Source of the DNA: Thermoplasmatota archaeon
Lineage (GTDB): Archaea; Thermoplasmatota; Penumbrarchaeia; JASLWR01
NCBI GenBank assembly: GCA_030740765.1
Contig: JASLWR010000021.1
Span: 1-52,749, forward strand
Reading direction: 5' to 3'
DNA: 52,749 nucleotides
Both the position numbers and the translations under genes were made by a program. Positions within the stretch are counted from its first letter, which is position 1; the number at the start of each line of letters is the position of its first letter. The notes under the pieces were generated by a model. The model did not search any database. It saw only the letters and a list, made by a program, of their open reading frames with translations, and was not told the origin of the DNA. Of the stretch, positions 1-8,024 are shown in pieces.

Positions 1-2
1 TT

Positions 3-176
3 CGCTGGAGCGACGGTTATTTCTTCGAATCCGTTGGCCGAGTCACGGGTGATATGGTACAGTTCTACATCGAGAGGCAACAACGTAAACACTGGCAAGG
101 AGATGACTACGAATACTTCAATGTAAGGAAGACTGTCAGCCTATCCGGTCAAACCTCGTTGACAGACTTTGCTTAG
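3..176 (+). CDS. tnpA: IS200/IS605-type TnpA transposase, 3' fragment
   Basis: The reading frame is open from the window edge to a TAG at 174-176 and encodes the last 57 residues of a protein. It contains RWSDGYFFESVGRV followed by VQFYIERQ, which matches the end of the Y1 HUH transposase fold of the IS200/IS605 family (conserved W-x-x-GYF...SVG and a terminal Y-I-E-x-Q helix). The family cuts and joins single-stranded DNA at hairpins near the element ends. A hairpin lies 25 nt downstream of the stop, as expected for the element's right end. The catalytic HUH and tyrosine residues would be upstream, outside the window. The family assignment rests on this short C-terminal match. Confidence 0.72.
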   Translation, partial: RWSDGYFFESVGRVTGDMVQFYIERQQRKHWQGDDYEYFNVRKTVSLSGQTSLTDFA

Positions 177-201
177 AATTAACGGCACTACGCGCAAAAC
201 G

Positions 202-221
202 CCAGCTCCTTTAGGGGCTGG
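202..221 (+). mobile_element. Right-end hairpin of the IS200/IS605-type element
   Basis: CCAGCTCC (202-209), loop TTTA, then GGGGCTGG (214-221) form an 8-bp stem with one G-T wobble. IS200/IS605 elements end in subterminal imperfect hairpins that TnpA recognises, a few bases inside the cleavage site. The position just after the tnpA stop and the TAGTTTAC that follows fit a right end, so the element boundary is probably about 222-232. The exact boundary cannot be fixed without the left end or an empty site. Confidence 0.6.
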
Positions 222-232
222 TAGTTTACTAT

Positions 233-1507
233 GTGTTATTGAAAAACGGTGATCAATTGTCAGGGAAACCAGAGGAAGAAAAGAATATCAGTTCTGCCGT
301 GGATGAAATATATGCCGGCCTACTTGTACGATTTCGTGATTGTATGGATAAAGGAGGATTTGAATCAGCGGAACATTTTATAAAAGAGGTACTTCCCAGT
401 TTAAACCTGATTCTGGCTAGAATAGATGATGAGCTGGAGACATCAAAGAAGAATTACGTAAAAACGGAAACTGTCCAAGATCATAACGAAACAGTGGATC
501 TCGAGGACGTGTCCAATATTATATCGAACCTATTGACAAAAATACCTCCTGACGAAACTCAATTACGGGTGGAGGCGGATCAAATTTCTGCCGTGGCCGG
601 AATGGAACGAAGTCCTCCGTTACAGCGATCCGATGATATTATTCAGACAACCCTTCTACCTCTAGAACGCAAACCCCCTGGCCAAAAGGCGATGTCTTCC
701 CTCGGTTCCCGAAGTTCTGCAGGCGCACCACAGTTATCAGACCATCCTCCGGAATATGTTAATGGCATAGCAAAACCTTCAACTGAACTTATACCGGTTA
801 ATCAGTATGCAAATACCCAATCCATCCATACACGTTCGGTTGAGACCGTTCAAGTCTCTCAAAATACTGGGGAAAAAATAAATGTTACCCTTCCACCAGC
901 CGAGACCACATCGGTTCCACAACCAACAATGGAAACCATTCCAGTTAATCCCGCGGCCCCTGGAGATATCCCTGCCAACAGTGCTCTTACACATGTATCT
1001 CAACAAGGTGGCATGCGGGGAACTCCGGGAGGGTATTACATCAAACCGGTGGGAAATGTAGCAGCCTGCGAAATGCCCCCCGAACCCCGAGAAACGACCC
1101 ATGAAAACAGCATGTATTCGGCGGAAGAAACTTATTCCAGTCCTGCCGGAGGCGGACGATATTCCTCGGAATACGATGCTGGTCTCGATCTTTTCATCCC
1201 TGAAGAAACAGGTAAGTACACACCGAGGAAGATGGATATTTATCTAAGATACAGCAATCTTCACATGGAGCAGGGGAATTACATCGAAGCTCTAAAATTC
1301 ATTGCCATGGCAAAGGAGCTTCCTGATTACTACGAACATGAATATTACAGAGAGGAAATAATGGATCTTGAGGATTCTATCGAAAGAAACAGGTATCAGG
1401 GTGCAAGCACTGGTGGAGAAAATGCTGTCGACCTGAAGTACACCGGTTTCGATTACATCAGCCAGAAGGGAAAGACTAAAGCCTGGCACGAGGAAGATGA
1501 TTTTTAA
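233..1507 (+). CDS. Hypothetical protein, Pro/Thr-rich with C-terminal TPR-like helices
   Basis: I do not recognise the family. The 424-residue product has an N-terminal helical region (about 1-90, including EEKNISSAVDEIYAGLLVRF). A long low-complexity segment follows (about 110-300), rich in P, T, V and Q with loosely repeated ETxxVPQ/ETIPVN units. The C-terminal part (about 335-385) has paired amphipathic helices (IYLRYSNLHMEQGNYIEALK) resembling a single TPR. No signal peptide or membrane segment is visible, so it should be cytoplasmic. The GTG at 233 has no ribosome site and lies next to the IS right end, so the true 5' end may have been removed or displaced. It converges on ftsZ. Confidence 0.6.
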   Translation: MLLKNGDQLSGKPEEEKNISSAVDEIYAGLLVRFRDCMDKGGFESAEHFIKEVLPSLNLILARIDDELETSKKNYVKTETVQDHNETVDLEDVSNIISNLLTKIPPDETQLRVEADQISAVAGMERSPPLQRSDDIIQTTLLPLERKPPGQKAMSSLGSRSSAGAPQLSDHPPEYVNGIAKPSTELIPVNQYANTQSIHTRSVETVQVSQNTGEKINVTLPPAETTSVPQPTMETIPVNPAAPGDIPANSALTHVSQQGGMRGTPGGYYIKPVGNVAACEMPPEPRETTHENSMYSAEETYSSPAGGGRYSSEYDAGLDLFIPEETGKYTPRKMDIYLRYSNLHMEQGNYIEALKFIAMAKELPDYYEHEYYREEIMDLEDSIERNRYQGASTGGENAVDLKYTGFDYISQKGKTKAWHEEDDF

Positions 1508-1513
1508 AAAAAA

Positions 1514-1541
1514 TGGACCCGGTTTTAGATACTTCCGGGCC
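1514..1541. terminator. Intergenic hairpin between convergent genes
   Basis: GGACCCGG and CCGGGCCC, separated by a 12-nt loop, form a nearly perfect stem between the stop of the 233-1507 gene and the end of ftsZ on the opposite strand. An A-run lies on its left. It could end transcripts from either side. Archaeal termination depends mainly on T-runs, so a hairpin role is inference. Confidence 0.35.
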
Positions 1542-1573
1542 CCTTTGATCTAGAACTTTGGGTAATATAATCT

Positions 1574-2716
1574 CTATTTTATAAAATCGACTCCAAGTTC
1601 TCCACCGCTTACAGAGGCAACCCCACCGGTGAGATCGCTATGTTTAAGTTTCACCCCTGTGAGCACTAGCATTACCTTTATCGTATTTTCCAATCGTTCG
1701 TCGATGTATGCCCCCCAGATGATGGTGGCATTCTCACCGATCCTGTCATGGATCTCCCCTGCAACGTTTTCGGCCTCTTTCACTGTCATATCGCGTCCCC
1801 CGAACACGCATACCAGAGCGCCGTTAGCGCCGGTGACATCAATATCAAGCATTGGTGAGTCCAAAGCGTCATTGACTGCTTCACGTGCTTTGTTGGGTGA
1901 ATCGCTGGCGGTTCCCATACCTATGACCGCAGTACCGCCGGATTTCATAACGGTTTTAAGATCGTTGAAATCCAGGTTGACCAGACCGACCTTGGTTACC
2001 ATTTCTGTTATGCCCTTAATGGAGTTCATAAGTACCTCGTCGGCTACCCTGAAGGCAGCATTGAGGGGCAACCGCGGCACAACTTCCAATAACTTGGAGT
2101 TAGCAACCACAATGACCGTATCGGCTTCTTCTTTCAACCGATTTATACCCCATATCGCATTCTGCATTCTGACCACCCCTTCCCCCGGAAAGGGAGTGGT
2201 GACGATGGCCAGAGTCAGTGCTCCGAGGAATTTTGATATCCTGGCAGTTGCAGGAGCCGAACCGGTACCTGTTCCGCCACCCATTCCAGCGGTGATGAAT
2301 ACCATATCCGCTCCCGAAAGGGAATTTCGGATCTCCTCTTCGTTCTCCTTTGCCGCTCCTTCCCCAACACTGGGATTGGAACCTGCACCTAGTCCCTTAG
2401 TCTGTCTTCGTCCTATCAACATCTTTGTTGGAGCGTGTACTGTCAATAAGTGCTGAGCATCAGTATTGATCGCGTACATATCCGCCCCTACGATACCTTC
2501 TTCAACACATCGAGTAATTGTATTGCATCCTGCTCCGCCACATCCGATGATCTTTATTGTGGGTCTCGTTCGTAAAAATATATCCTTGATCTCCTCATCA
2601 TCCGTGGAGATCGGTTGTACTTCTGCAGTCTTCTGAGGTTTGGACGCCGGAGTGGCTGTCGTTTCCTTGGTTTGCTTCTTTACCATTTTCAAGAGTTCCT
2701 TTGCCATCAAACTCAT
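1574..2716 (-). CDS. ftsZ: Cell division protein FtsZ
   Basis: This 380-residue tubulin-like GTPase polymerises into the cytokinetic ring. It has the nucleotide-binding GCGGAGCNTI near residue 58, the tubulin signature GGGTGTGSAP near 150, and the T7-loop region NLDFNDLKTVM that completes the neighbouring subunit's active site. The first 48 residues are a charged, Lys/Thr-rich extension. The tail is short and ends in VDFIK rather than a bacterial-style conserved peptide. The ATG at 2716 has GGAGG on the minus strand (2723-2728) six bases upstream. It diverges from the ribosomal operon. Archaea often carry FtsZ1 and FtsZ2; the subtype is not resolved here. Confidence 0.95.
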   Translation of the reverse strand: MSLMAKELLKMVKKQTKETTATPASKPQKTAEVQPISTDDEEIKDIFLRTRPTIKIIGCGGAGCNTITRCVEEGIVGADMYAINTDAQHLLTVHAPTKMLIGRRQTKGLGAGSNPSVGEGAAKENEEEIRNSLSGADMVFITAGMGGGTGTGSAPATARISKFLGALTLAIVTTPFPGEGVVRMQNAIWGINRLKEEADTVIVVANSKLLEVVPRLPLNAAFRVADEVLMNSIKGITEMVTKVGLVNLDFNDLKTVMKSGGTAVIGMGTASDSPNKAREAVNDALDSPMLDIDVTGANGALVCVFGGRDMTVKEAENVAGEIHDRIGENATIIWGAYIDERLENTIKVMLVLTGVKLKHSDLTGGVASVSGGELGVDFIK

Positions 2717-3150
2717 TTATTTGCCTCCGATTCGATTATAGCCGGGAGGATTGTGTTAATACCCCTCTGGTAGTCCTTTAAATTGCCTATCCTCGTTTAA
2801 ATAGTTTTCCTAAAAAAAAGTGCAGTGAAGGATAATACACCTTGCATTGGCCCCAATTTTCAAATGATACGAGAAATTATATATACGAAGCGCCGATTTT
2901 CGGGAAGAGATTATTTCGGAAGTTTCAGCCATACGGTGTTGGAAACCCATAAGAACTTCCAATATCCTCCCATTGAAGAATCTTTTAGGGCGGATGATCG
3001 TAACGGTTGGACGAATAGGCCGGGATATCAATACGGTTTTACCCCTTAGGGGGGATACCGATCCATAGTAAAAGAGAACCATAACTATCTCGAATTTAGA
3101 GGATTTATGGTTGAAAAAATAATACTGTATTATGATCCGGGAGGCATTCC
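2717..3150 (+). promoter_or_regulatory. ftsZ/ribosomal operon divergent region with structured leader
   Basis: A strong TATA-like TTATATATA lies at 2877-2885, which places the start of the ribosomal transcript near 2910 and leaves about 240 nt before the L3 start. That leader holds two hairpins: CGGT...CCCC/GGGG...ACCG at 3034-3060, and ACCATAA/TTATGGT at 3078-3111. The ribosome site GGGAGG sits just before ATG 3151. Long structured leaders of ribosomal operons are commonly bound by one of the encoded proteins, and such autoregulation is possible here. A weaker A/T box near 2796-2805 could serve ftsZ. I see no convincing gene. Confidence 0.5.
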
Positions 3151-4149
3151 ATGTCACATGCACATCATCCAAACCGAGGTTCCCACGGCTTCTGGCCCCG
3201 CAAGAGAGCCAAAAGGGAGACGCCAAAAGTCCGAAGATGGCCTGCTTCAAATGACGATCAACCCAAGATACAGGGTTTCGTAGGTTATAAAGTAGGGATG
3301 ACGCACGGATTCATTGTCGATTACCGTAAAAGGAGCACTACCTCTGGTATGGAGGTCGTAGTACCTGTAACCGTCGTTGAAACACCGCCTGTAATGGTCT
3401 GTGGAATCCGGTTGTATAGCAATTCTGAAAACGGTCTTCAGACCTTAGGGGAGGTCTGGGCGGAGAAACAGGACAAACACCTTGAAAGAAGGATATCACT
3501 GCCAAAGGAAAAGAAGGCCAAAGATATGGAAGAACTTTCATGCAAGGATCCCGATGATGTGAGAATACTTGTCCATACCAAACCTGCTCAAGTTACCGGG
3601 ATACCTAAGAAAAAACCGGAAATAATGGAGTTGAGAATCGGTGGCTCCTCCATCGATAAGAGGCTCGATTATGCAATGGGTCTTCTCGGGAAGGAGATGC
3701 GGGTCAATGAATTTACCCAGGAAGGAGCCATGGTCGATGTACTGGCTGTGACAAAAGGCAAGGGTTTTCAGGGGCATGTGAAACGGTTTGGTGTAAAATT
3801 ACTTTCTCACAAAAACAGCAAACATCGTAGAATGATAGGCACATTGGGTCCCTGGCATCCTGCGTTTGTATTATCTACAGTACCTCAGGCAGGTCAGACG
3901 GGGTATCATCAGAGAACCGAATACAATAAAAGAATATTGAAAATAGGCAAAAATCCGGATGAGATCAATCCCAAGGGCGGTTTTTTACATTATGGCCTGG
4001 TTCGAAACGATTACGTTCTGTTCCACGGCTCGATACCTGGACCAACTAAGCGGCTAATAAGAATGAGGGATGCAATCAGATTCAAGCGCGATAAGGTCTC
4101 TACGGTGGAACTTTCATATATCTCTACACAATCCAAACAAGGAGCATGA
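3151..4149 (+). CDS. rpl3: Large-subunit ribosomal protein uL3
   Basis: First gene of the operon, 332 residues, the usual length for archaeal L3. It begins with the family's basic tail (SHAHHPNRGSHGFWPRKRA) and has KGKGFQGHVKRFG near residue 210. The signature VPQAGQTGYHQRTEYN lies near 250, the part that reaches toward the peptidyl-transferase centre. L3 is a primary 23S rRNA binder needed early in subunit assembly. ATG is preceded by GGGAGG at a spacing of six. The stop codon sits just before the L4 start, so translation is probably coupled. Confidence 0.97.
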   Translation: MSHAHHPNRGSHGFWPRKRAKRETPKVRRWPASNDDQPKIQGFVGYKVGMTHGFIVDYRKRSTTSGMEVVVPVTVVETPPVMVCGIRLYSNSENGLQTLGEVWAEKQDKHLERRISLPKEKKAKDMEELSCKDPDDVRILVHTKPAQVTGIPKKKPEIMELRIGGSSIDKRLDYAMGLLGKEMRVNEFTQEGAMVDVLAVTKGKGFQGHVKRFGVKLLSHKNSKHRRMIGTLGPWHPAFVLSTVPQAGQTGYHQRTEYNKRILKIGKNPDEINPKGGFLHYGLVRNDYVLFHGSIPGPTKRLIRMRDAIRFKRDKVSTVELSYISTQSKQGA

Positions 4150-4163
4150 GGAAGGGGAAAGTA

Positions 4164-4970
4164 ATGGCAACTAGGAAATCTACCAAGGAATCAAAGTTCA
4201 AGAGGGGGAAGAAAAAGACCTCACTCCTTTCTCTAAACGGTGAAAAGATGAGGGACATTTTCCTTCCCGCCGCTTTTGACCACGAGTTCAGGCCAGACCT
4301 GATTCGGCTCTCCGTCACCGCTATAAGAGCGAACCGGCGTCAACCCTACGGTCCCAAAAGGGACGCGGGGATGTGCCATGCTGTCTCCACCTGGGGTAAG
4401 GGAAGGGGTGTGGCCAGGGTTCAGAGATTGACCCAGGGAAGAAACGCGGCAGAATCCCCTCCCAACGTGGGTGGCAGGCGAGCTCATCCACCAAAACCGG
4501 AAAAGATCTGGCATAAAAAGATGAACCGCAAACAGAGGACGAAGGCAAAACTCTCAGCTCTTGCCGCCACTTCCAACAAGGATCTCATACTGGCACGTGG
4601 CCACAAGATGGGGGATGGTCTATCGTTCCCGGTAGTCTTCTCGAACCAACTGGAAAAGGTAAGCAGGACGAGGGCTCTGGCGGACGCGCTCACATCCATT
4701 GGACTTTGGTCCGATGTGGTCCGAGCCAAAGATGGAACCCATATTCGTGCCGGAAAAGGTAAAATGCGCGACCGGAAATACAAAAAACCCCGCTCGATTC
4801 TCATCGTAGTGGGTGACGATGTCCCCGTGCTAAAAGCAGGACGGAACCTCTCAGGGGTAGATGTCACGCCTGTCACGAGGCTCAATGCCGAGATGTTGGC
4901 ACCCGGCGGTGACCCTGGTCGGCTAACAATTTTCACCCAGAATGCGATTCAGCACATGGGAGGTTGGTAA
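4164..4970 (+). CDS. rpl4: Large-subunit ribosomal protein uL4
   Basis: 268 residues from the chosen ATG (MATRKSTK), which has GGGG six bases upstream. An in-frame ATG at 4146 overlaps the L3 stop but is too close to its GGAG. The protein carries the archaeal/eukaryotic L4 pattern NRRQPYGPKRDAGM, GRGVARVQRL and NVGGRRAHPPKPEK, the long loop that lines the polypeptide exit tunnel. A basic N-terminal segment (KFKRGKKKT) precedes the fold. The gene ends directly against the L23 ATG with no intergenic base. Confidence 0.96.
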   Translation: MATRKSTKESKFKRGKKKTSLLSLNGEKMRDIFLPAAFDHEFRPDLIRLSVTAIRANRRQPYGPKRDAGMCHAVSTWGKGRGVARVQRLTQGRNAAESPPNVGGRRAHPPKPEKIWHKKMNRKQRTKAKLSALAATSNKDLILARGHKMGDGLSFPVVFSNQLEKVSRTRALADALTSIGLWSDVVRAKDGTHIRAGKGKMRDRKYKKPRSILIVVGDDVPVLKAGRNLSGVDVTPVTRLNAEMLAPGGDPGRLTIFTQNAIQHMGGW

Positions 4971-5237
4971 ATGGTCGAGAAATCCCCTTACAAGATTCTA
5001 TTTCACCCACATGTGACCGAGAAGGCCATGGATCACATGGACAAGGGAAATAAACTGGAATTTCTGGTGCATAAGAATGCCACGAAATCCCAGATCAAAC
5101 GGGCTTTCGAAAAGATTTTCGAGGTTGAGGTTGTTAGTGTGAATACGCGAAACCTGCCCGACGGAAAACATGCCGTTATTAAATTATCCGAAAAATATTC
5201 CGCGGAAGAGATAGGTACGCGGATCGGGATCTTCTAA
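4971..5237 (+). CDS. rpl23: Large-subunit ribosomal protein uL23
   Basis: 88 residues, the compact archaeal form without the bacterial loop. The typical opening PHVTEKAMDHMDKGNKLEF is followed by a beta-alpha-beta fold ending in KHAVIKLSEKYSAEEIGTRIG. L23 lies at the rim of the exit tunnel and is a docking point for SRP and the Sec translocon. The ATG follows the L4 stop directly, with GGGAGG inside the L4 gene serving as ribosome site. Confidence 0.96.
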   Translation: MVEKSPYKILFHPHVTEKAMDHMDKGNKLEFLVHKNATKSQIKRAFEKIFEVEVVSVNTRNLPDGKHAVIKLSEKYSAEEIGTRIGIF

Positions 5238-5260
5238 TACATAAAAGAGAGGCGATATTG

Positions 5261-5980
5261 ATGGGAAAACGAATCCGCGCTCAGAGAAGAGGGAGAGGTT
5301 CGGTCTTCAGAACACCCTCACACCGATTCAAATGCAAGATAAGGTATCCTCCTTTGAAGAGCGGTACCGCAGTCGTTGAGGAAATTGAGCACGATCCGGG
5401 AAGAACTGCTCCCATTGCAAAGGTTAGATTGGAGGATGGGCGTAAGCATTTCATCATAGCTCCGGAGGGGATTTCCGTAGAGCAGAAGGTACATTTCGGC
5501 AAGGACTCTCCTTTGGCAGTAGGGAATGTTTTACCACTCTCCATGATACCAGACGGTTTACCAGTATTCAACATAGAAAAGGATCCGGGGGATGGCGGAA
5601 AATTCGTTCGCTCTGCGGGGACCACCGCAGTTGTCATCAGCCATGGTAAAATGGTGATTCTGCAATTACCTTCCGGCAACTTCAAATCCTTCCTGCCGGA
5701 TTGTCGGGCGACACTGGGACTGTCCGGCGGCGGTGGTAGGAGAGAAAAACCCATCATGAAAGCTGGGAATAAATACCACGCCTTACGATCCAGAGCAAAG
5801 TGCTGGCCCCGGGTAAGCGGTGTTGCAATGAATTCGGTTGACCACCCTCACGGTGGCGGCGGACACCAGCATGTAGGGAAACCCAGTACAGTATCGCGTA
5901 ACGCACCACCTGGTAGAAAGGTTGGTAATCTGGCCCCCAAGAAGAAGAAACGCAAGAAACGTAAAAAGAAAATGAGGTGA
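5261..5980 (+). CDS. rpl2: Large-subunit ribosomal protein uL2
   Basis: 239 residues. It has the N-terminal GKRIRAQRRGRGSVFRTPSH and the near-invariant loop MNSVDHPHGGGGHQH around residues 190-205, whose histidine approaches the peptidyl-transferase centre. The protein ends in a very basic tail of alternating K and R. L2 joins the subunits and is required for peptidyl transfer. The ATG at 5261 is preceded by GAGAGG eight bases upstream; the TTG immediately before it is not needed. Confidence 0.97.
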   Translation: MGKRIRAQRRGRGSVFRTPSHRFKCKIRYPPLKSGTAVVEEIEHDPGRTAPIAKVRLEDGRKHFIIAPEGISVEQKVHFGKDSPLAVGNVLPLSMIPDGLPVFNIEKDPGDGGKFVRSAGTTAVVISHGKMVILQLPSGNFKSFLPDCRATLGLSGGGGRREKPIMKAGNKYHALRSRAKCWPRVSGVAMNSVDHPHGGGGHQHVGKPSTVSRNAPPGRKVGNLAPKKKKRKKRKKKMR

Positions 5981-5984
5981 TAGA

Positions 5985-6458
5985 ATGGGGAAGAGAAGAA
6001 AGAAAGGGGCAACCACGCCGCGAGCAGCGAGGAGGAGGGCAAGGAAGAGGAGGGAGCGAATTGCGGTGAGGGAAAAGAAGGTATTCACATACAAGGGATA
6101 CACTATGGAAGAACTGAACGAACTTACAGTGGAAGAACAGACCGCCCTCTTTCCTGCCCGACTCCGCCGGACACTGGAGCGGGGTTATAACATACGTAAT
6201 AAAAAGCTCGAAGTAAAGGTGCTGGGAAGCCCAGATGATTTGGCCGTCAGAACTCATTCTAGAGATCACATTATTATGCCGACATATGTGGGGAAAACAA
6301 TAGCGGTTTATAATGGGAAAGAATTCATTCGTATTAATATAATACCAGAAATGATCGGGCATTACTTTGGAGAGTTCGCCCTTACCCGGAAAAGCGTCAA
6401 GCATACAGGTCCGGGAGTTGGTGCAACACGTTCATCCAAATTCATGCCTCTGAAATAA
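5985..6458 (+). CDS. rps19: Small-subunit ribosomal protein uS19
   Basis: 157 residues. The extended archaeal N-terminus is very rich in Arg/Lys (first 30 residues). The conserved core follows: VRTHSRDHIIMPTYVGKT, then VYNGKEF, and GHYFGEFALTRK near the end. It sits in the head of the small subunit and contacts L5 across the subunit bridge. It starts four bases after the L2 stop with GAGGTGA as ribosome site. Confidence 0.96.
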   Translation: MGKRRKKGATTPRAARRRARKRRERIAVREKKVFTYKGYTMEELNELTVEEQTALFPARLRRTLERGYNIRNKKLEVKVLGSPDDLAVRTHSRDHIIMPTYVGKTIAVYNGKEFIRINIIPEMIGHYFGEFALTRKSVKHTGPGVGATRSSKFMPLK

Positions 6459-6467
6459 GGTGATACC

Positions 6468-6926
6468 ATGAGCCCCTATTCGATGAAAGCGGACCCTAAG
6501 ACAATGGCCAAGGCTTACGGCAAGGAACTTGATGTTTCCCCGAAACACGCGGTTGAGCTGTGCCGTTTCATCCGTGGAAGAAAGGTTCCAACTGCCGAGA
6601 CACTCTTAAAGGGGATTGTTAATAAGAAAGTGGCGGTTCCTTTCAAAAGATACAAACACTCAGTATCTCACAGGAAAGGGAAAATCGGGCCCGGTAAATA
6701 TCCCATCAAGGCCGCCGCCCTGCTGTTGAGACTTATTGAAGATGTGAAAAGCAATGCTGAGTTCAAGGGCATAGACCCTGAGTCCACTGTCATCACTCAC
6801 CTTTCAGCTTACAGGGGTCAAACAACGGAAAGTTATTTTCACCGAGCACGCGGTCGAACCACCCCGAAGGTCAGGGCCACTGTAAATATAGAGATAATAA
6901 TTGAAGAAAGAGAGGAAGAGATATGA
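6468..6926 (+). CDS. rpl22: Large-subunit ribosomal protein uL22
   Basis: 152 residues. The archaeal start SPYSMKADPKTMAKAYGKEL is followed by SPKHAVELCRFIRGRKV, the first conserved helix. A C-terminal beta-hairpin region (HRARGRTTPKVRATVNIEI) corresponds to the loop that lines the exit tunnel. It starts after AAGGTGA, and its stop overlaps the S3 start in an ATGA, so the two are translationally coupled. Confidence 0.96.
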   Translation: MSPYSMKADPKTMAKAYGKELDVSPKHAVELCRFIRGRKVPTAETLLKGIVNKKVAVPFKRYKHSVSHRKGKIGPGKYPIKAAALLLRLIEDVKSNAEFKGIDPESTVITHLSAYRGQTTESYFHRARGRTTPKVRATVNIEIIIEEREEEI

Positions 6927-7969
6927 CCTCCGAGCGGAATTTTATCAAGGAGAAGATACGACGGGTCCTTTTGAAGGAATTCATCAAAAAAGAAATCGAG
7001 AGAGCCGGATTCGGAGGAATGGAGATTAGGCGGACACCTCACGGAACCCGTATCGTATTGACCGTGGAAAGACCCGGCCTGGTTATCGGCAGAAAGGGGA
7101 TGACCATAAAGAAGTTGACCGCCGATGTCGAGGAGAAATTCCATTATGATAATCCTCAGATCGAGGTCGGAGACTCGGAGAATCCCAACGTTAACGCCCA
7201 GATCATGGCTCAGAAACTGGCTTCAGCACTCGAGCGAGGCTGGCATTTCAGAAGAGCAGGACATTCCACGGTCCGGCGTATCATGGAAGGGGGAGCAAAA
7301 GGATGTATGATCATCATATCCGGGAAACTGACCGGGCAGAGACACCGGACAGAAAAATTCTCGAAAGGCCATATCAAATACTGCGGTGATACAGCACTGA
7401 TATGGATGGATAGGGGTTTTGCGGTGGCAAAGAAGAAGCTAGGTGCTATCGGTGTAAAGGTTATGATAATGGATGCGAACGCCAGGCTCCCTGATGAGGT
7501 AGATATAAGAGATCCCGATCCCGAGGAGGAAGTGGAGTTGATCTTGAGTTTGCCAAAGGAAGCGGATGATGGAGAAGGAACCCAAGAAGATCCCGTTGAA
7601 AGTACCGAAGATGCATTGGTGGAAATGATCATGGCAGGCGAGGAAGATGATGGGGCAAAGGAAAGTAAAAAGAAATCCGTGAAAAAGGATACCGCCAAGG
7701 CGGAAAAAAAGAAAAAGGATGCCACCAAGGCGGAAAAAAAGAAAAAGGATGCCACCAAGGCGGAAAAAAAGAAAAAGGGGACTGCAAAGAAGGAAGAATC
7801 AAAAGAAAAAACAAAATCAAGGTCGGAAAAAAAAGGGAAAAAGGAGGATAAGAAGGAAAAAGTAATTGGAAAGGCCGGAGAGGAAACCGATAGTCAGTCG
7901 TCTGATCCCACAGACACTACCAAAAATAATTCGGATGAAAATCTGGCAAATGCCAATGAGAAAAAATGA
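6923..7969 (+). CDS. rps3: Small-subunit ribosomal protein uS3 with long repetitive lysine-rich tail
   Basis: The first 210 residues are a normal archaeal S3: a type-2 KH domain with the GxxG loop in GLVIGRKGMTIKKL, and the C-terminal domain with GCMIIISGKLTGQRHRTEKF. S3 lines the mRNA entry tunnel. The other 138 residues are an acidic then lysine-rich tail. It includes TEDALVEMIMAGEE, whose DNA (7604-7644) is identical to a stretch of a broken lysine-catabolism gene at 35087-35127, and three exact-period 30-bp repeats encoding KDATKAEKKK units. Typical archaeal S3 lacks most of this tail. The ATG overlaps the L22 stop. Confidence 0.95.
   Translation: MTSERNFIKEKIRRVLLKEFIKKEIERAGFGGMEIRRTPHGTRIVLTVERPGLVIGRKGMTIKKLTADVEEKFHYDNPQIEVGDSENPNVNAQIMAQKLASALERGWHFRRAGHSTVRRIMEGGAKGCMIIISGKLTGQRHRTEKFSKGHIKYCGDTALIWMDRGFAVAKKKLGAIGVKVMIMDANARLPDEVDIRDPDPEEEVELILSLPKEADDGEGTQEDPVESTEDALVEMIMAGEEDDGAKESKKKSVKKDTAKAEKKKKDATKAEKKKKDATKAEKKKKGTAKKEESKEKTKSRSEKKGKKEDKKEKVIGKAGEETDSQSSDPTDTTKNNSDENLANANEKK
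7604..7644 (+). repeat. 41-nt segment identical to 35087-35127
   Basis: Comparison by eye shows 41 consecutive identical bases, starting ACCGAAGATGCATTGG and ending GGCGAGGA. One copy is in the S3 tail; the other is at the junction of the lysine-ketoglutarate reductase/saccharopine dehydrogenase remnant. Both copies are read in the same frame (EDALVEMIMAGEE). A match of this length is not expected by chance between unrelated genes. Confidence 0.85.
7681..7776 (+). repeat. 30-bp tandem repeats in the S3 gene tail
   Basis: Three direct copies with a period of exactly 30 bp begin at 7681, 7711 and 7741, followed by a partial fourth. Copies two and three match throughout and copy one differs at two bases. 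Because 30 is a multiple of three, copy-number change adds or removes ten-residue units without a frameshift. The units are lysine-rich and probably disordered. Confidence 0.85.
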
Positions 7970-8024
7970 GGTGATATGAAATCAAAAGATATTTTAACAA
8001 TATCCAAGGAGCGTGTGATCACAG

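Noticed and set aside
2825..3049. 74-codon open frame before L3
   Set aside because: It lies between the inferred promoter and L3, has no ribosome site, ends inside a hairpin, and its product resembles no protein; it is better read as leader sequence.
5754..6404. 216-codon minus-strand frame antisense to L2 and S19
   Set aside because: It overlaps two certain ribosomal protein genes completely, and its composition is the complement of their basic codons.
7681..7776. CRISPR-like direct repeats
   Set aside because: The 30-bp units are contiguous with no spacers and encode an in-frame peptide repeat.
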